This document shows positions 53,542-62,584 of a stretch of DNA of 64,000 nucleotides, piece after piece. The stretch covers positions 2,451-66,450 of the forward strand of contig NZ_CH672427.1 of the NCBI RefSeq assembly GCF_000153205.1, given 5' to 3'. Each line of letters starts with the position of its first letter. The stretch's first letter is position 1. The notes beneath the pieces are model-generated. The model saw only the letters and a program-made list of their open reading frames with translations. It was not told where the DNA came from and made no database searches. Made by a program: the position numbers and the translations under genes. This DNA comes from Nitrococcus mobilis Nb-231 (lineage in GTDB: Bacteria > Pseudomonadota > Gammaproteobacteria > Nitrococcales > Nitrococcaceae).

Positions 53542-53862
53542 ACAACTGCTTCGTCCGTTAGAGGTTGGGTGGTGCCCGTTGGAGGGTACTATCACTGCCC
53601 AATGGTACGCCAGCGCGGCAAGAAGGTACGGGGCGGAATGCTCAACTGGTGAGCAATTCGCCGACATTTCAGGGATCACGCTCAGGTAGTTCAGCAGACC
53701 CTTCTGGTGCTTCTTGACAGTAGTAGGAGGGCGTTGGTTCGCTATCGTTTTTGATCTTAGCGCACGTATTATCGAGAAGGCGCTACGGTACCCGTTTGCC
53801 GAGTGCTATGAGTTGAAGAATAAAAATCCGGCCAACTGCATTTTACGCCCTTGGAGGTGGCT

Positions 53863-54909
53863 ATGTCCGCCCGTATTTCGACCCGATCTATCGATGTGGC
53901 GGTGTTGCTGGGGGATCCCCGTCTGCCGTACGCCTACGCTATTGGGGCGTGCTTCGGGGCAGAGGAGCAAAACGCCGTCGAGCAGCTCAAGACGGCTTTG
54001 GCTGCGCTCGAGGGTTTCACGTTTACGTATCTGGATGATCATACGACCTTACTGGACGATCTGCGGCAACGCCCTCCTTCCTTGGCGTTCAATCTGTGCG
54101 ATGTAGGGTTTCGCAACGACACTGCTCGTGAGCTCAATATTCCGGCGCTGTTGGAGATCTTGAATATTTCATACAGCGGTGCCGATCCCGTGGGCATGAG
54201 TCTCGCGACCGACAAGTCCATCGTCCGGGTAGTGGCGCGGAGTCTCGGCATCCCGGTGCCCAACGAAATGTTCGTGGACCTCGGGGCCGACCCGCTCGTG
54301 CTGCCGGCACTGTATCCTGCCCTGATCAAGCCAAATTTCAGCGACGGCAGCTTCGGTATAACCGCAGACTGTGTGGCGCACGATGCAGCCGAGGCGGAGC
54401 GCTATCTGCATTGGTTGGCGGGCGAACTGGAGCGCCCCGAGGCGTTGATTCAGGATTTTCTGACCGGCACCGAGTACACGGTTGGGCTGATCGGCAATGC
54501 AAGCCAAGGGTTCACCTACTTGCCGCCGTTGGAAGTGGACTACAGCCGGTTGGATCCGGAGCTGCCGCCTATCCTCTCCTACGCATCCAAGGCCGATCCC
54601 GACTCGCCTTATTGGCAGAAGCTGCGGTTTCGCCGGGCACGGATCGACGAGGTCACCCGAGGCCGGCTCTATGAGTACTGCACGCTGCTATTCAAGCGCC
54701 TCGGCTTGCGTGACTACGGTCGCTTTGACTTCCGCGCCGGCGCCGACGGCGAGCCCAGGTTGCTGGAGGTAAATCATAACCCCGCCTGGGCATGGGATGG
54801 CAAGCTCAGCTTGATGGCCAGTTATGCCGGCTATTCTTACTCCGATTTGCTGCGCTTGATCTTGGCGGCGGCCATGCGCCGCGTTGATCTCGGCGTGGCG
54901 CAAGATTAG
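53863..54909 (+). CDS. D-Ala-D-Ala-ligase-like ATP-grasp enzyme, 348 aa
   Basis: ATP-grasp fold with the order of Ddl: an N-terminal domain (FNLCDVGFRNDTARE), TDKSIVRVVARSLGIPVPNE, the lysine strand YPALIKPNFSDGSFGI, the QDFLTGTEYTVGLIGN grasp strand and the C-terminal metal site LLEVNHNPAW. The usual E-x-N-x-x-P-G is altered to E-V-N-H-N-P-A, and the N-terminal domain is unlike canonical Ddl, so the substrate may not be D-alanine. The ATG at 53863 follows GGAGG by five bases. It converges on the CocE-type hydrolase of a possible peptide or amino-acid-derivative cluster. Confidence 0.78.
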   Translation: MSARISTRSIDVAVLLGDPRLPYAYAIGACFGAEEQNAVEQLKTALAALEGFTFTYLDDHTTLLDDLRQRPPSLAFNLCDVGFRNDTARELNIPALLEILNISYSGADPVGMSLATDKSIVRVVARSLGIPVPNEMFVDLGADPLVLPALYPALIKPNFSDGSFGITADCVAHDAAEAERYLHWLAGELERPEALIQDFLTGTEYTVGLIGNASQGFTYLPPLEVDYSRLDPELPPILSYASKADPDSPYWQKLRFRRARIDEVTRGRLYEYCTLLFKRLGLRDYGRFDFRAGADGEPRLLEVNHNPAWAWDGKLSLMASYAGYSYSDLLRLILAAAMRRVDLGVAQD

Positions 54910-54980
54910 CCGCTCGCTCGGTGGGGCGGATCGCGCAGTACGCGTTGCTGCCTGGATGGCAAGTCCGATTAGCCGGGCGT

Positions 54981-57014
54981 CTAGACGAGCCGGCGTTTGA
55001 TCTTGCGATCCCATTGCCGAGAGAAAAAGCGTGTCTCCTCTTCATAGCACTCGAGCCGAGCTCGGATTCGAAATGCCTCCCGATCAGCGAAGAGCTCGGT
55101 ATGGCAATCGATGCGGGTCGCCCAGCCGCTGCGCCGCAGCACCGTCTGCTGCTCGATCTGGGCGCGTGCCGAGAGCGGATCATCGTCCTGGATGCGAAAG
55201 ATCTTGCGTATGGTGTAACCCACGACCAGGTCGATGTCGGGCAGATGAGCGAGCGAGGCGCCCGCGAAATCGCCTCCGTCACTAAAGGTGGTATATACCG
55301 TCTCGTTGCTGGTGAGATCGCGCTCGAGCGTGCGTTGCACTTGAGTCATGCGCAGCGGTGTATGCTCGGGGGCCGGGGCCCGTGCCGGGCGTTCGAAGGT
55401 GTGCAATGCCTCATCCTCCGGGCGCGGCGGACGTACCGGGAGATCGAGCCAGCTGGCGGCCGTGAAGACGCTCAGCGTGATCGGCTGTGGCGCCGGCCAT
55501 ACCACCGGCCAATAGCTGGTGGACACCGCCACGCGGATGATGTGACCGGCCGGGAAGGCGTGAGCGATGTCGTTGAGCTGGACCGATACGCGGTAGCGTC
55601 GACCCGGTTCCAGCGGCCGCGCGTGTTCATGGCTGTCGCGATGGGTCAGATTGAGAACGCCGTAGGTGACCCGCATGGCCGCGCCGTCCGGTGCGACGTC
55701 GTTGAGCCGTACCGCCACGAAAGCGATCGGCCGGTCGACGGCAAGCTCCAGCGTCACGACGGGTGCGCCGAGGATCTCGAAACCTTTCTCCAGCGCCTCC
55801 GTGTCGAACACCAACGATTTGCCGTCGTCCTCCCGCTGATCGGCGGGCATTTCGCCTTCACCGCCGAATCCGCACCAATCGCCGGCACCGAGCCCGGTCG
55901 TTTGCGGGGAGCGCAACGTGAATTGCAGCTCGGCACCCGGTTCGTCCCGTAAGCCGTGCACATCCAGATACCAGCGCCGGTGCCGGATTCGGCTCGAAGG
56001 CCAGCTGTCTTCGGCGACCCAGCGTCCGGGCCGCTCCTCATAGAAGGGGGCCGGGGGAACCCACTCCTGCATCCAGGCGCGATACATCGGCTCATCCATG
56101 ACCCCCGTATCAAGGCCCTTGAGCCAGTGATCCCACCAGCGGATGGCTTCCTGGAAGAAGCCGATGCTGGGGCCGGGCAGGGCATCATGGGGCAGCGCAT
56201 GCGACCATGGTCCTACGAGCGCCTTGCGGGGCACCTCAAGGCCCTCCATGAGGCGGGGGATGGCACTGGTATAGCCATCGGCCCAGCCCCCGATCGCGTA
56301 TACCGGGCATGCGATGGCGGAGAAATCCTCGCAGACCGAGCCATGCTTCCAATAGTCGTCGCGCTGCTGATGGTGCAGCCAGATCTCGGGAAACAACACG
56401 GCTTGCTCGAGGCGTTGCCGCCACATGTCGCGCCAACGCTCGCCGACGATTTTAGGGTCGGGAGGATAGGCGTTGTAAGAGAGCAACACCGAACCCCAAG
56501 TGAGGTTCTCGTTGAGCAGGCAGCCGCCCATATAATGGGCATCGTCGGCGTAGCGATCATCGGTGGAGCACAGCGTGATGATGGCTTTGAGGGGCGGTGG
56601 TTGCCGCGCAGCGACTTGCAACGCGTTGAATCCGCCCCAGGAGATCCCGATCATGCCCAGTTCGCCGCTGCACCAAGGCTGGGCGGCGATCCAGGCAATG
56701 GCCTCCACCGCATCGTCTTGTTCCTGCCTGAGATACTCGTCGCGGAGCACGCCGTCGGAGTCCCCGGAGCCGCGCAGATCCAACCGGATCGAGGCGTAGC
56801 CGTGGCCGGCGAAATAATGATGCAGCGGCTCATCACGCAGCCGTGTGAAGTCCCGTTTGCGATAGGGAATGTATTCGAGGATCGCCGGCACGGGGTGCGT
56901 CTCGGCATCGGCCGGCAGCCAGATGCGGGCGGCCAACCGGCAGCCATCGGACAAAGGGATCCAGAGATTTTCGATCACCCGCACCTGGCGCGGAAAGGAT
57001 TTCATGATTTCCAT
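54981..57014 (-). CDS. CocE/NonD (peptidase S15-type) hydrolase, 677 aa
   Basis: Alpha/beta hydrolase with nucleophile Ser in GISWGGFNAL, the oxyanion-side DLRGSGDSDG, HALPHDALPG near the catalytic His, and the C-terminal jelly-roll domain (YRVSVQLNDIAHAFPAGH). The family cleaves esters or X-Pro peptides. There is no signal peptide, so it is cytoplasmic. It is the last gene of a minus-strand run 58865-54981, with a 30-base gap from the ATP-grasp-like gene. Confidence 0.88.
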   Translation of the reverse strand: MEIMKSFPRQVRVIENLWIPLSDGCRLAARIWLPADAETHPVPAILEYIPYRKRDFTRLRDEPLHHYFAGHGYASIRLDLRGSGDSDGVLRDEYLRQEQDDAVEAIAWIAAQPWCSGELGMIGISWGGFNALQVAARQPPPLKAIITLCSTDDRYADDAHYMGGCLLNENLTWGSVLLSYNAYPPDPKIVGERWRDMWRQRLEQAVLFPEIWLHHQQRDDYWKHGSVCEDFSAIACPVYAIGGWADGYTSAIPRLMEGLEVPRKALVGPWSHALPHDALPGPSIGFFQEAIRWWDHWLKGLDTGVMDEPMYRAWMQEWVPPAPFYEERPGRWVAEDSWPSSRIRHRRWYLDVHGLRDEPGAELQFTLRSPQTTGLGAGDWCGFGGEGEMPADQREDDGKSLVFDTEALEKGFEILGAPVVTLELAVDRPIAFVAVRLNDVAPDGAAMRVTYGVLNLTHRDSHEHARPLEPGRRYRVSVQLNDIAHAFPAGHIIRVAVSTSYWPVVWPAPQPITLSVFTAASWLDLPVRPPRPEDEALHTFERPARAPAPEHTPLRMTQVQRTLERDLTSNETVYTTFSDGGDFAGASLAHLPDIDLVVGYTIRKIFRIQDDDPLSARAQIEQQTVLRRSGWATRIDCHTELFADREAFRIRARLECYEEETRFFSRQWDRKIKRRLV

Positions 57015-57044
57015 GGAGCGCCTCGCCTACCCGCACCCGCGTGG

Positions 57045-58001
57045 TCAAGTATTTTGCGTGGGCGATATCCGTCCGTCGAGCCGGGGGCCCAGCGGCTGCC
57101 CGGTCCAGAACAGCAACGCCAGCCGATCGCGGACCCAAAGGCCCCTCCCGAGGTCCCAGCAATTGACGATGGCCAGCCGGAAACCGCCCGGCGGCATCGC
57201 ATGCAGTTCCGCCGGCTTATCGACATGGAAGGTAACCTGAATACTGGACACGCCGGGCTCGTGTGCCAGCTTATCGATGCTCCGTGGATCGGTGGGTTCA
57301 TATTGAGGACCATGACCCCCGAATAGCACCACGCTGTAGCCGTCACGACGGGCTGTATCCGCATATTGCCAGCGTCCATGGACATAGAGCTCGACCACCG
57401 CCTCCAACCAGCCCGGACCATAGAGATCCGGCCATTGATCGGCGAAGCGCAGATGTGCCTCTATGATACGCCCGCCGATGGTCTCCAAGTTCAAGAATCC
57501 ACTGTAGCCTTTCAGGTTGTGTCGCAGCCACTGCCCGCAGTAGGCCTCCAGTTCGGGACGGTGCTCGGCCAGCACCGTCCAGTAATCGAAGACCCCGGCG
57601 TCGAGGCTTTTGCCGACGGTGTGCCGCCACCATTGCGGTTCGCCATCTACGACGGCGACGTCGGTGCTGACATGCTCGCCGCTCAGTAGCGGCATCCACA
57701 TGTGGCCAGGCGTCTGCAGCCGCTCGTACTCATCAGCGGAATGGATCACGCTGATTCCGCTGCCCATACCCCGTAAATTGTAGATCGGCTTACTGAAGAC
57801 CGGATAAGTTGGCGGTGACACCCCATGAGGCGCGACCGCCAGTCCCTGGCTCTCGCAGATCAGCAGCTTACTGTAGATCCAGCGGTGCTGTGGGTAGAGC
57901 TGCCAGGCATCCGAATCCTCCGTGGGGATCAGCACCTCATCCGGGCAAGCGACGCCTTCGAAGTACTGCATCCGCCACGGGTCTCGCTCAACGATCGGCA
58001 T
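57045..58001 (-). CDS. ATP-grasp-like protein of unknown function, 318 aa
   Basis: I recognise the fold only loosely. VFSKPIYNLRGMGSGISVI resembles the ATP-grasp lysine/glycine strand and GFLNLETIGGRIIEAHLRFA the catalytic end, where the usual Glu-x-Asn is replaced by Glu-Ala-His. Many Trp and Tyr residues lie in the N-terminal 100 residues. A GGAG motif precedes the ATG. Flanked closely by the secreted cyclase and the CocE hydrolase, it is probably the synthetic or carrier-type member of that run. Function is unknown. Confidence 0.55.
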   Translation of the reverse strand: MPIVERDPWRMQYFEGVACPDEVLIPTEDSDAWQLYPQHRWIYSKLLICESQGLAVAPHGVSPPTYPVFSKPIYNLRGMGSGISVIHSADEYERLQTPGHMWMPLLSGEHVSTDVAVVDGEPQWWRHTVGKSLDAGVFDYWTVLAEHRPELEAYCGQWLRHNLKGYSGFLNLETIGGRIIEAHLRFADQWPDLYGPGWLEAVVELYVHGRWQYADTARRDGYSVVLFGGHGPQYEPTDPRSIDKLAHEPGVSSIQVTFHVDKPAELHAMPPGGFRLAIVNCWDLGRGLWVRDRLALLFWTGQPLGPRLDGRISPTQNT

Positions 58002-58064
58002 GGTCTCCGTCCTTGATGGGCGGTATGGCCCAAGCGGTCGTCTCGAGCCCGAGCGGTCGGTCTC

Positions 58065-58865
58065 CTACGATGCGGGCACGAAGGCGACGATGCGCAGTGG
58101 CCCCCCGCTACCGCCTTCGATTTTCATCGGCAGCGCGATGGCCGTAGCCCCGGTGGCCGGCAGCGCGTTGAGATTGGTGACGTTCTCGAACGCCGGGACA
58201 CCGGCTTTGAACAGGATCCGATGGCTTTCGAAGCGCTTCGACTGGCCGTAATCGATGCTCGGCGTGTCCAGTCCAATGGCGCCGATAGCGCGTGCGTGCA
58301 CCAACCAGCGCGCCGCCTCCGGGTACAGGCCGGGGAAGTGCAGCTTGGCTACGGCCTCTTCTCCCCGCTGCGCCGTGCCCATGTATGCCTCGCGATTGGG
58401 CCAGCACTTGGCCGAGCCGGTGTTCAGGAGCACGATGGCGCCGTCAGGCAACCGGCCGTGCTCGGCCTCCCAGGCTTTGAAGTCGTCGGCCGTCACTTGA
58501 TAGTCGCGATCGGCTGCGCCCGCCTGTGCCACGTCGATTACCGCGGCGGGGCCGATCAGTTGCCCGACCGGGATCTCATCGACGCTGCGTTGCCCCTCGG
58601 CAAAGTGGACCGGTGCATCGATGTGCGTGCCGCCATGCTCGGCGGCCGAGAAATTGTACGCTGAATAGTAGTAGCCGGCCTGCGTCGTTCCTGCAAACAC
58701 TGTCTCCCGTTTGAACGGTTCGGCGGTCGGCCAGTAGATGGTTTCGGCCGAGAAGGCGTGGGAGAGATCGATCCAGCGCCCATTGGCAAAGATTTCGGCT
58801 TTGGCGTTGCCGAGACCGAGCGCGCACGCGAAGATCGCGCCTAAGGTGATGGGGGTGCGGCTCAT
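58065..58865 (-). CDS. Secreted cyclase-family (kynurenine formamidase-like) hydrolase, 266 aa
   Basis: PF04199 cyclase fold with the metal motif HGGTHIDAPVHF. GAIVLLNTG and AIGLDTPSIDYGQ further on are typical. It has a signal peptide (about residues 1-24, ending NAKA), unusual for kynurenine formamidase, so it acts in the periplasm. The ATG at 58865 is supported by AAGGAG seven bases upstream. It leads the run with the ATP-grasp-like protein and CocE hydrolase. Substrate unknown; amide or lactam hydrolysis is the family chemistry. Confidence 0.82.
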   Translation of the reverse strand: MSRTPITLGAIFACALGLGNAKAEIFANGRWIDLSHAFSAETIYWPTAEPFKRETVFAGTTQAGYYYSAYNFSAAEHGGTHIDAPVHFAEGQRSVDEIPVGQLIGPAAVIDVAQAGAADRDYQVTADDFKAWEAEHGRLPDGAIVLLNTGSAKCWPNREAYMGTAQRGEEAVAKLHFPGLYPEAARWLVHARAIGAIGLDTPSIDYGQSKRFESHRILFKAGVPAFENVTNLNALPATGATAIALPMKIEGGSGGPLRIVAFVPAS

Positions 58866-59110
58866 GACCAATCTCCTTGATTTAGCATTGACAGTACGGG
58901 CATCTCAGCACGGCCTGGCAGCAGCGAGCCAAGCTTCGGACCGGGAGGTTGCCCGCCGAGGCACTCGAATTCGATTAAGGGGTGCTGGCCGCGCGCTCCC
59001 GTATGGAGAGGGCGCTCCCAGGTCGAGCCAATGCGGATGGAGCTCCCGGGGGAGGCTGCTGCTGAAAAGGTTCGCGGCCTTTATCAGCAGCAGCGACGGG
59101 GATGATGCGT

Positions 59111-59878
59111 CTATTGCATCAGGTTCTTTAGCTTATCCTGCAGTTTCTCTTGAGCCTTTTTTTTCATTTGTTCCGTGCCTTGTTCCAGCGCTTCGGCTTG
59201 GGCTTTTTGCAGCGCCTTTTCGATGACCGGTCGTAGCAGTTGCTCGGTGAGCTCGGCAGCCGTGACACCGCCGGAGGCATTGCCGATGTCGTGGATCTCG
59301 ACTGCTGGAATCTCGGCTGTCCGCTGCATCTTGGCGAGGTCGGATGAAACAGTGACCGTACCACCGATGAAGCGGAACTCTTTGACTATGAATTTCTTAG
59401 CTTCCCCCGGCTCGGCTTCAGCGGCCGGTTGCTCCTCTTGAGTGGAGGGTTCAGGTTGAGTGGCGGGTTCAGAAGATTTTTTTACGTTATCGAGGATTTG
59501 TTGGAGGTTACTGCTCGTACCCTTGAACTCGGCATTCAAATTTGCTTCGCCGATAAGAATCTGCTCTATCAGAATGGTGTCGCTGGTTACGGATTCTGGA
59601 ATCAGGTGCATCTTCACGTCATCGAGCTTGAAGGCATAATCCGAATCGAAGCCCTCCGGATTACCGATCTCGAGGCCGTGGAGTTCGGCTTTGCCGGAGA
59701 GCAGCGCCACGTCAACCTTGTTCAGATTGACCGGCGTTCCGGTCACCGATGGGCCGTATTGTTCGACGGCGTACTTTATGCTGCTGTTAATATTTAAAAG
59801 AACCAAGCCAACGGCGATGATGACGAGCACGATCAGTGTGCCGACCAAGCCGAGTACGATCTTGCCAGGTCTGCTCAT
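59111..59878 (-). CDS. AsmA-like membrane-anchored protein, 255 aa
   Basis: One N-terminal helix (residues 7-30, VLGLVGTLIVLVIIAVGLVL), then an AsmA-type repeat start (TGTPVNLNKVDVALLSGKAE, LHGLEIGNPEGF), a Glu/Pro-rich linker at about 138-160, another beta segment and a helical Gln/Lys/Ala-rich tail (EKALQKAQAEALEQGTEQMK). It is much shorter than AsmA or TamB. AAGGAG precedes the ATG. It is probably periplasmic and involved in envelope lipid or protein transport, by family analogy only. Confidence 0.7.
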   Translation of the reverse strand: MSRPGKIVLGLVGTLIVLVIIAVGLVLLNINSSIKYAVEQYGPSVTGTPVNLNKVDVALLSGKAELHGLEIGNPEGFDSDYAFKLDDVKMHLIPESVTSDTILIEQILIGEANLNAEFKGTSSNLQQILDNVKKSSEPATQPEPSTQEEQPAAEAEPGEAKKFIVKEFRFIGGTVTVSSDLAKMQRTAEIPAVEIHDIGNASGGVTAAELTEQLLRPVIEKALQKAQAEALEQGTEQMKKKAQEKLQDKLKNLMQ

Positions 59879-60074
59879 TTGCTACTCCTTAGAAAATGAG
59901 AATGGTGCCGGAATTTTGGCGAGTCGCTTGTCATAGCGGCATCACCTGTTTGTTCGTGTGGTTGTTGTTCGGACGTCTGAACTTTACCGGATATTCGGCG
60001 CTGAGTGTCGCAATAGCAAACGACGGATTAAAAGCGATGTGCTGCATTGATCCATGACCGCGAAGAGCGGCGCG

Positions 60075-60388
60075 CTACTTTCCATTCCGTATTTCGATAT
60101 CGATGTGCTGCGGTGTTCCGGCCGCTCCGACTTTGAGGGCGATCTCCGGCAGGCCGTTGTCGAAGCAGGCGGTGATGTTGCTTTTGCCGATGCCCTCGGG
60201 GAGGACCATACCCCGCCGGAGCGGACCGTGGAGGCGCTCCTGAGTGTAGTAGGTGATGGCCTCCTCGTTCGGCATGCACTGGCGCGCACCGGCGATGGTC
60301 AGCATGCTATTGGCGACGCTGATATCCGCGCCCACGCGCGTTAATCCCGCGGGCTCGCAGCGGATCACCAGATCGCCGCGGCGTGCTC
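60075..60388 (-). pseudogene. Hsp20/alpha-crystallin small heat-shock protein, 5'-truncated
   Basis: The stretch reads DLVIRCEPAGLTRVGADISV, SMLTIAGAR, LRRGMVLPEGIGKSNITACF and DNGLPEIALKV, the core alpha-crystallin domain order. In the same frame a TGA lies just upstream of ARRGDLVIRCE and there is no proper start, so the N-terminal arm is lost. The core also has unusual substitutions. It follows the BCCT gene directly. Likely a remnant. Confidence 0.65.
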
Positions 60389-62084
60389 ATCGCCCCCTCC
60401 TGGTTGCGCTGTTGGTAGACTGCCCGGCTTTTTCACCGGGTTCGGGTCGCGGCCTGCGGGTCGGCTGCTCGGGCGCTTGACCCCGAGCACCGCAGGTGGA
60501 GCTCGACTCTTCGGACTCGCTGCGATCGTCTACCATCGATATACGATTCGGTAATTGCTCCTGACTCAGGGCTTTGTACAGGGTGTAGCACATGAGCAAA
60601 AGCACGGCGCAGAACGGCAAACCCGTGGTGACGGCGCCGGTTTGCAATGCCCCGAGTGCGTCTCCGCCGGTGGCGGCGCCGGCGATCAGCAGCACCGCCG
60701 CAATCAGGCCTTCCATTACCGCCCAGAACAGCCGTTGCTGCCAAATCGGGTGCGGGTCGCCACCGTTGGTGAGAATATCGACGACCAACGAGCCGGAATC
60801 GGAGGAGGTGGCAAAGAACAGCGTCACGACGGTGATCGTGACCACCGCGGCGGTTACGGCTATGAGCCCGGTGACCGGGAGTTGCTCCAGCAGTACGAAA
60901 ATGGCTTTGGGGGCGCTCGCGGTTAATAAAGCCTGATTGCCGCCGTCGTCCAGTAAAGCCTCGAGCGCGGTGCGGCCGAATACGACGAACCAGACGATCG
61001 AGGCACCGGTGGGAATGAGCAGTGTGCCTGCGATGAGCTGGCGGATTGTGTAGCCGTAGGATATGCGGGCAATGAACATCCCTACGAAAGGTGACCAGGA
61101 GATCCACCAGCCCCAGTAGAACAAGGTCCAGGTCGCCTGAAACTCGGCGCCCGGACCGTTGGGGAAGACGGTCAGACTGGTCTGCGGTAGATGCTGGAGA
61201 TAATAGCCAGTGTCGCTCACGATGGAGTTGAGTATGTGGAGAGTGGGGCCGAGCGCAAATACAAAAGCGCACAGCCCTATGGCAAGCCACATGTTGATGA
61301 CCGAGAGACGCCTGATGCCGGCGTCGATTCCCAGCATGATGCTGGTGATGGCAACCGCCTCGACCGTGGCGATAACGAGCAGTTGCACCGTAAGGTTGCT
61401 CGGGATGCCGAACAGTACGTTCAGACCGGCGGTGATCTGGGTCGCGCCGAACCCGATCGAGGTTGCGAGCCCGAACAGCGTTCCGAACACCGCCAGGATA
61501 TCGATGCCGTGGCCGGCGGGCCCGTAGATACGATCACCCAACAGCGGGTAGAACGCGGCCGCCGGCTTGAGCGGTAACCCTTTGCGAAACGAGAAATAGC
61601 CCAGTGCCAGTCCCAACAAACTGTAGAGGGCCCAGGGATGTAGCCCCCAATGAAAGATCGTGTAGTTCATGGCGATGACGGCGGCCTGTTCGGTACCGCC
61701 CGCCGCCAGGGGCGGATTCTTGAAATGGGCGATAGGCTCGGCGACGCTGTAGTAGACGAGCCCGATCCCCATGCCGGCCGTGAACATCATGCAAACCCAA
61801 GGCCAGGTAGCGTAATCCGGTTTGGCATCGTCCGGCCCGAGCCGGATGCGGCCGTAGCGGCTGAACATGAGCAGCACCACGAACACCAGGATGAACGTCG
61901 TGCCCAGGATGTAGAACCAACCGAAGTAGGTGGTGATGAAGTCTTGGATATCATTTGCAATTTTTCCAAACCGGCTCGGAAATGCCACGGCGAGCGCAAC
62001 CAGCATGATCATGACCAGCCCGGAGGTAATGAATACCGGTGGGTTGGTATGCTCATTCAAGTAGGCGCGTATCTTCTCTGGCAT
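60387..62084 (-). CDS. BCCT-family betaine/choline/carnitine transporter, 565 aa
   Basis: Twelve-helix secondary transporter for compatible solutes. MFTAGMGIGLVYYSVAEPI, the substrate-site TIFHWGLHPWALY and the signature FYWGWWISWSPFVGMFIARI are intact, as is FFATSSDSGSLVVD. The charged C-terminal tail (about residues 520-565) may sense osmotic state as in BetP/BetT, by family analogy. Which solute it carries cannot be read from sequence. With the MscS channel it suggests osmotic adaptation. Confidence 0.9.
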   Translation of the reverse strand: MPEKIRAYLNEHTNPPVFITSGLVMIMLVALAVAFPSRFGKIANDIQDFITTYFGWFYILGTTFILVFVVLLMFSRYGRIRLGPDDAKPDYATWPWVCMMFTAGMGIGLVYYSVAEPIAHFKNPPLAAGGTEQAAVIAMNYTIFHWGLHPWALYSLLGLALGYFSFRKGLPLKPAAAFYPLLGDRIYGPAGHGIDILAVFGTLFGLATSIGFGATQITAGLNVLFGIPSNLTVQLLVIATVEAVAITSIMLGIDAGIRRLSVINMWLAIGLCAFVFALGPTLHILNSIVSDTGYYLQHLPQTSLTVFPNGPGAEFQATWTLFYWGWWISWSPFVGMFIARISYGYTIRQLIAGTLLIPTGASIVWFVVFGRTALEALLDDGGNQALLTASAPKAIFVLLEQLPVTGLIAVTAAVVTITVVTLFFATSSDSGSLVVDILTNGGDPHPIWQQRLFWAVMEGLIAAVLLIAGAATGGDALGALQTGAVTTGLPFCAVLLLMCYTLYKALSQEQLPNRISMVDDRSESEESSSTCGARGQAPEQPTRRPRPEPGEKAGQSTNSATRRGR

Positions 62085-62290
62085 GAAGTCCCTCTTTCCG
62101 ATCGCTGGTTTTTCCTAAGGCAGCTAAAGCACAAGCAAGGCTGAGTCAAGGAGGATAGTCATCGGTTTGGCTGTACGCGAATAGCGGGGGTCGAGCAGAG
62201 GGGGCGTCGCGCCGGTTGAGACGCTGAGCGGTACGCTGTCGGGTAGAAGGCACATGGGTGCAAACCGGTAGATAAGGTAAGTAAATCTAG

Positions 62291-62456
62291 TCCGGAGAAT
62301 TCATGAATCCGCGCGATGATTAATGATTGTGCAGCTTGTGGATTCACAGGAGTTTTTGTGAAGGAGTGGCGTATCGGTGATTACGGCCGACTGAGCAAAA
62401 ACTCCTGTGGATTCAAGGGGCAAGCGAGGGCGTGTGTGATTCATGAATTTCCCGGG
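62291..62456 (-). mobile_element. 166-bp miniature inverted-repeat element, copy 2
   Basis: Inverse orientation of the element at 42601, same length, about five mismatches by eye. Flanked by direct CTAG repeats (62287-62290 and 62457-62460). Ends are TCCGGAGAATTCATGAATC and GATTCATGAATTTCCCGGG, slightly more diverged than copy 1. It sits between the BCCT gene and the small lipoprotein gene and disrupts no recognisable frame. Confidence 0.88.
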
Positions 62457-62584
62457 CTAGGCGAGAGTTGCGGTTATGTCGTCGTCGTGAGGGTGCTTGC
62501 GTTTCGCTCAGCGCCGGCGCTCCGCCCGGTAATGTGTCGACCGGGCGGAGGCCGTGCTGTCCTCATTTGGAGGCGCGCGTGCTG

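Noticed and set aside
55956-57326. Long plus-strand open frame (456 codons) and its neighbour 54921-55952
   Set aside because: They lie opposite the clearly recognisable CocE hydrolase and show no domain of their own; antisense shadows of high-GC coding DNA.
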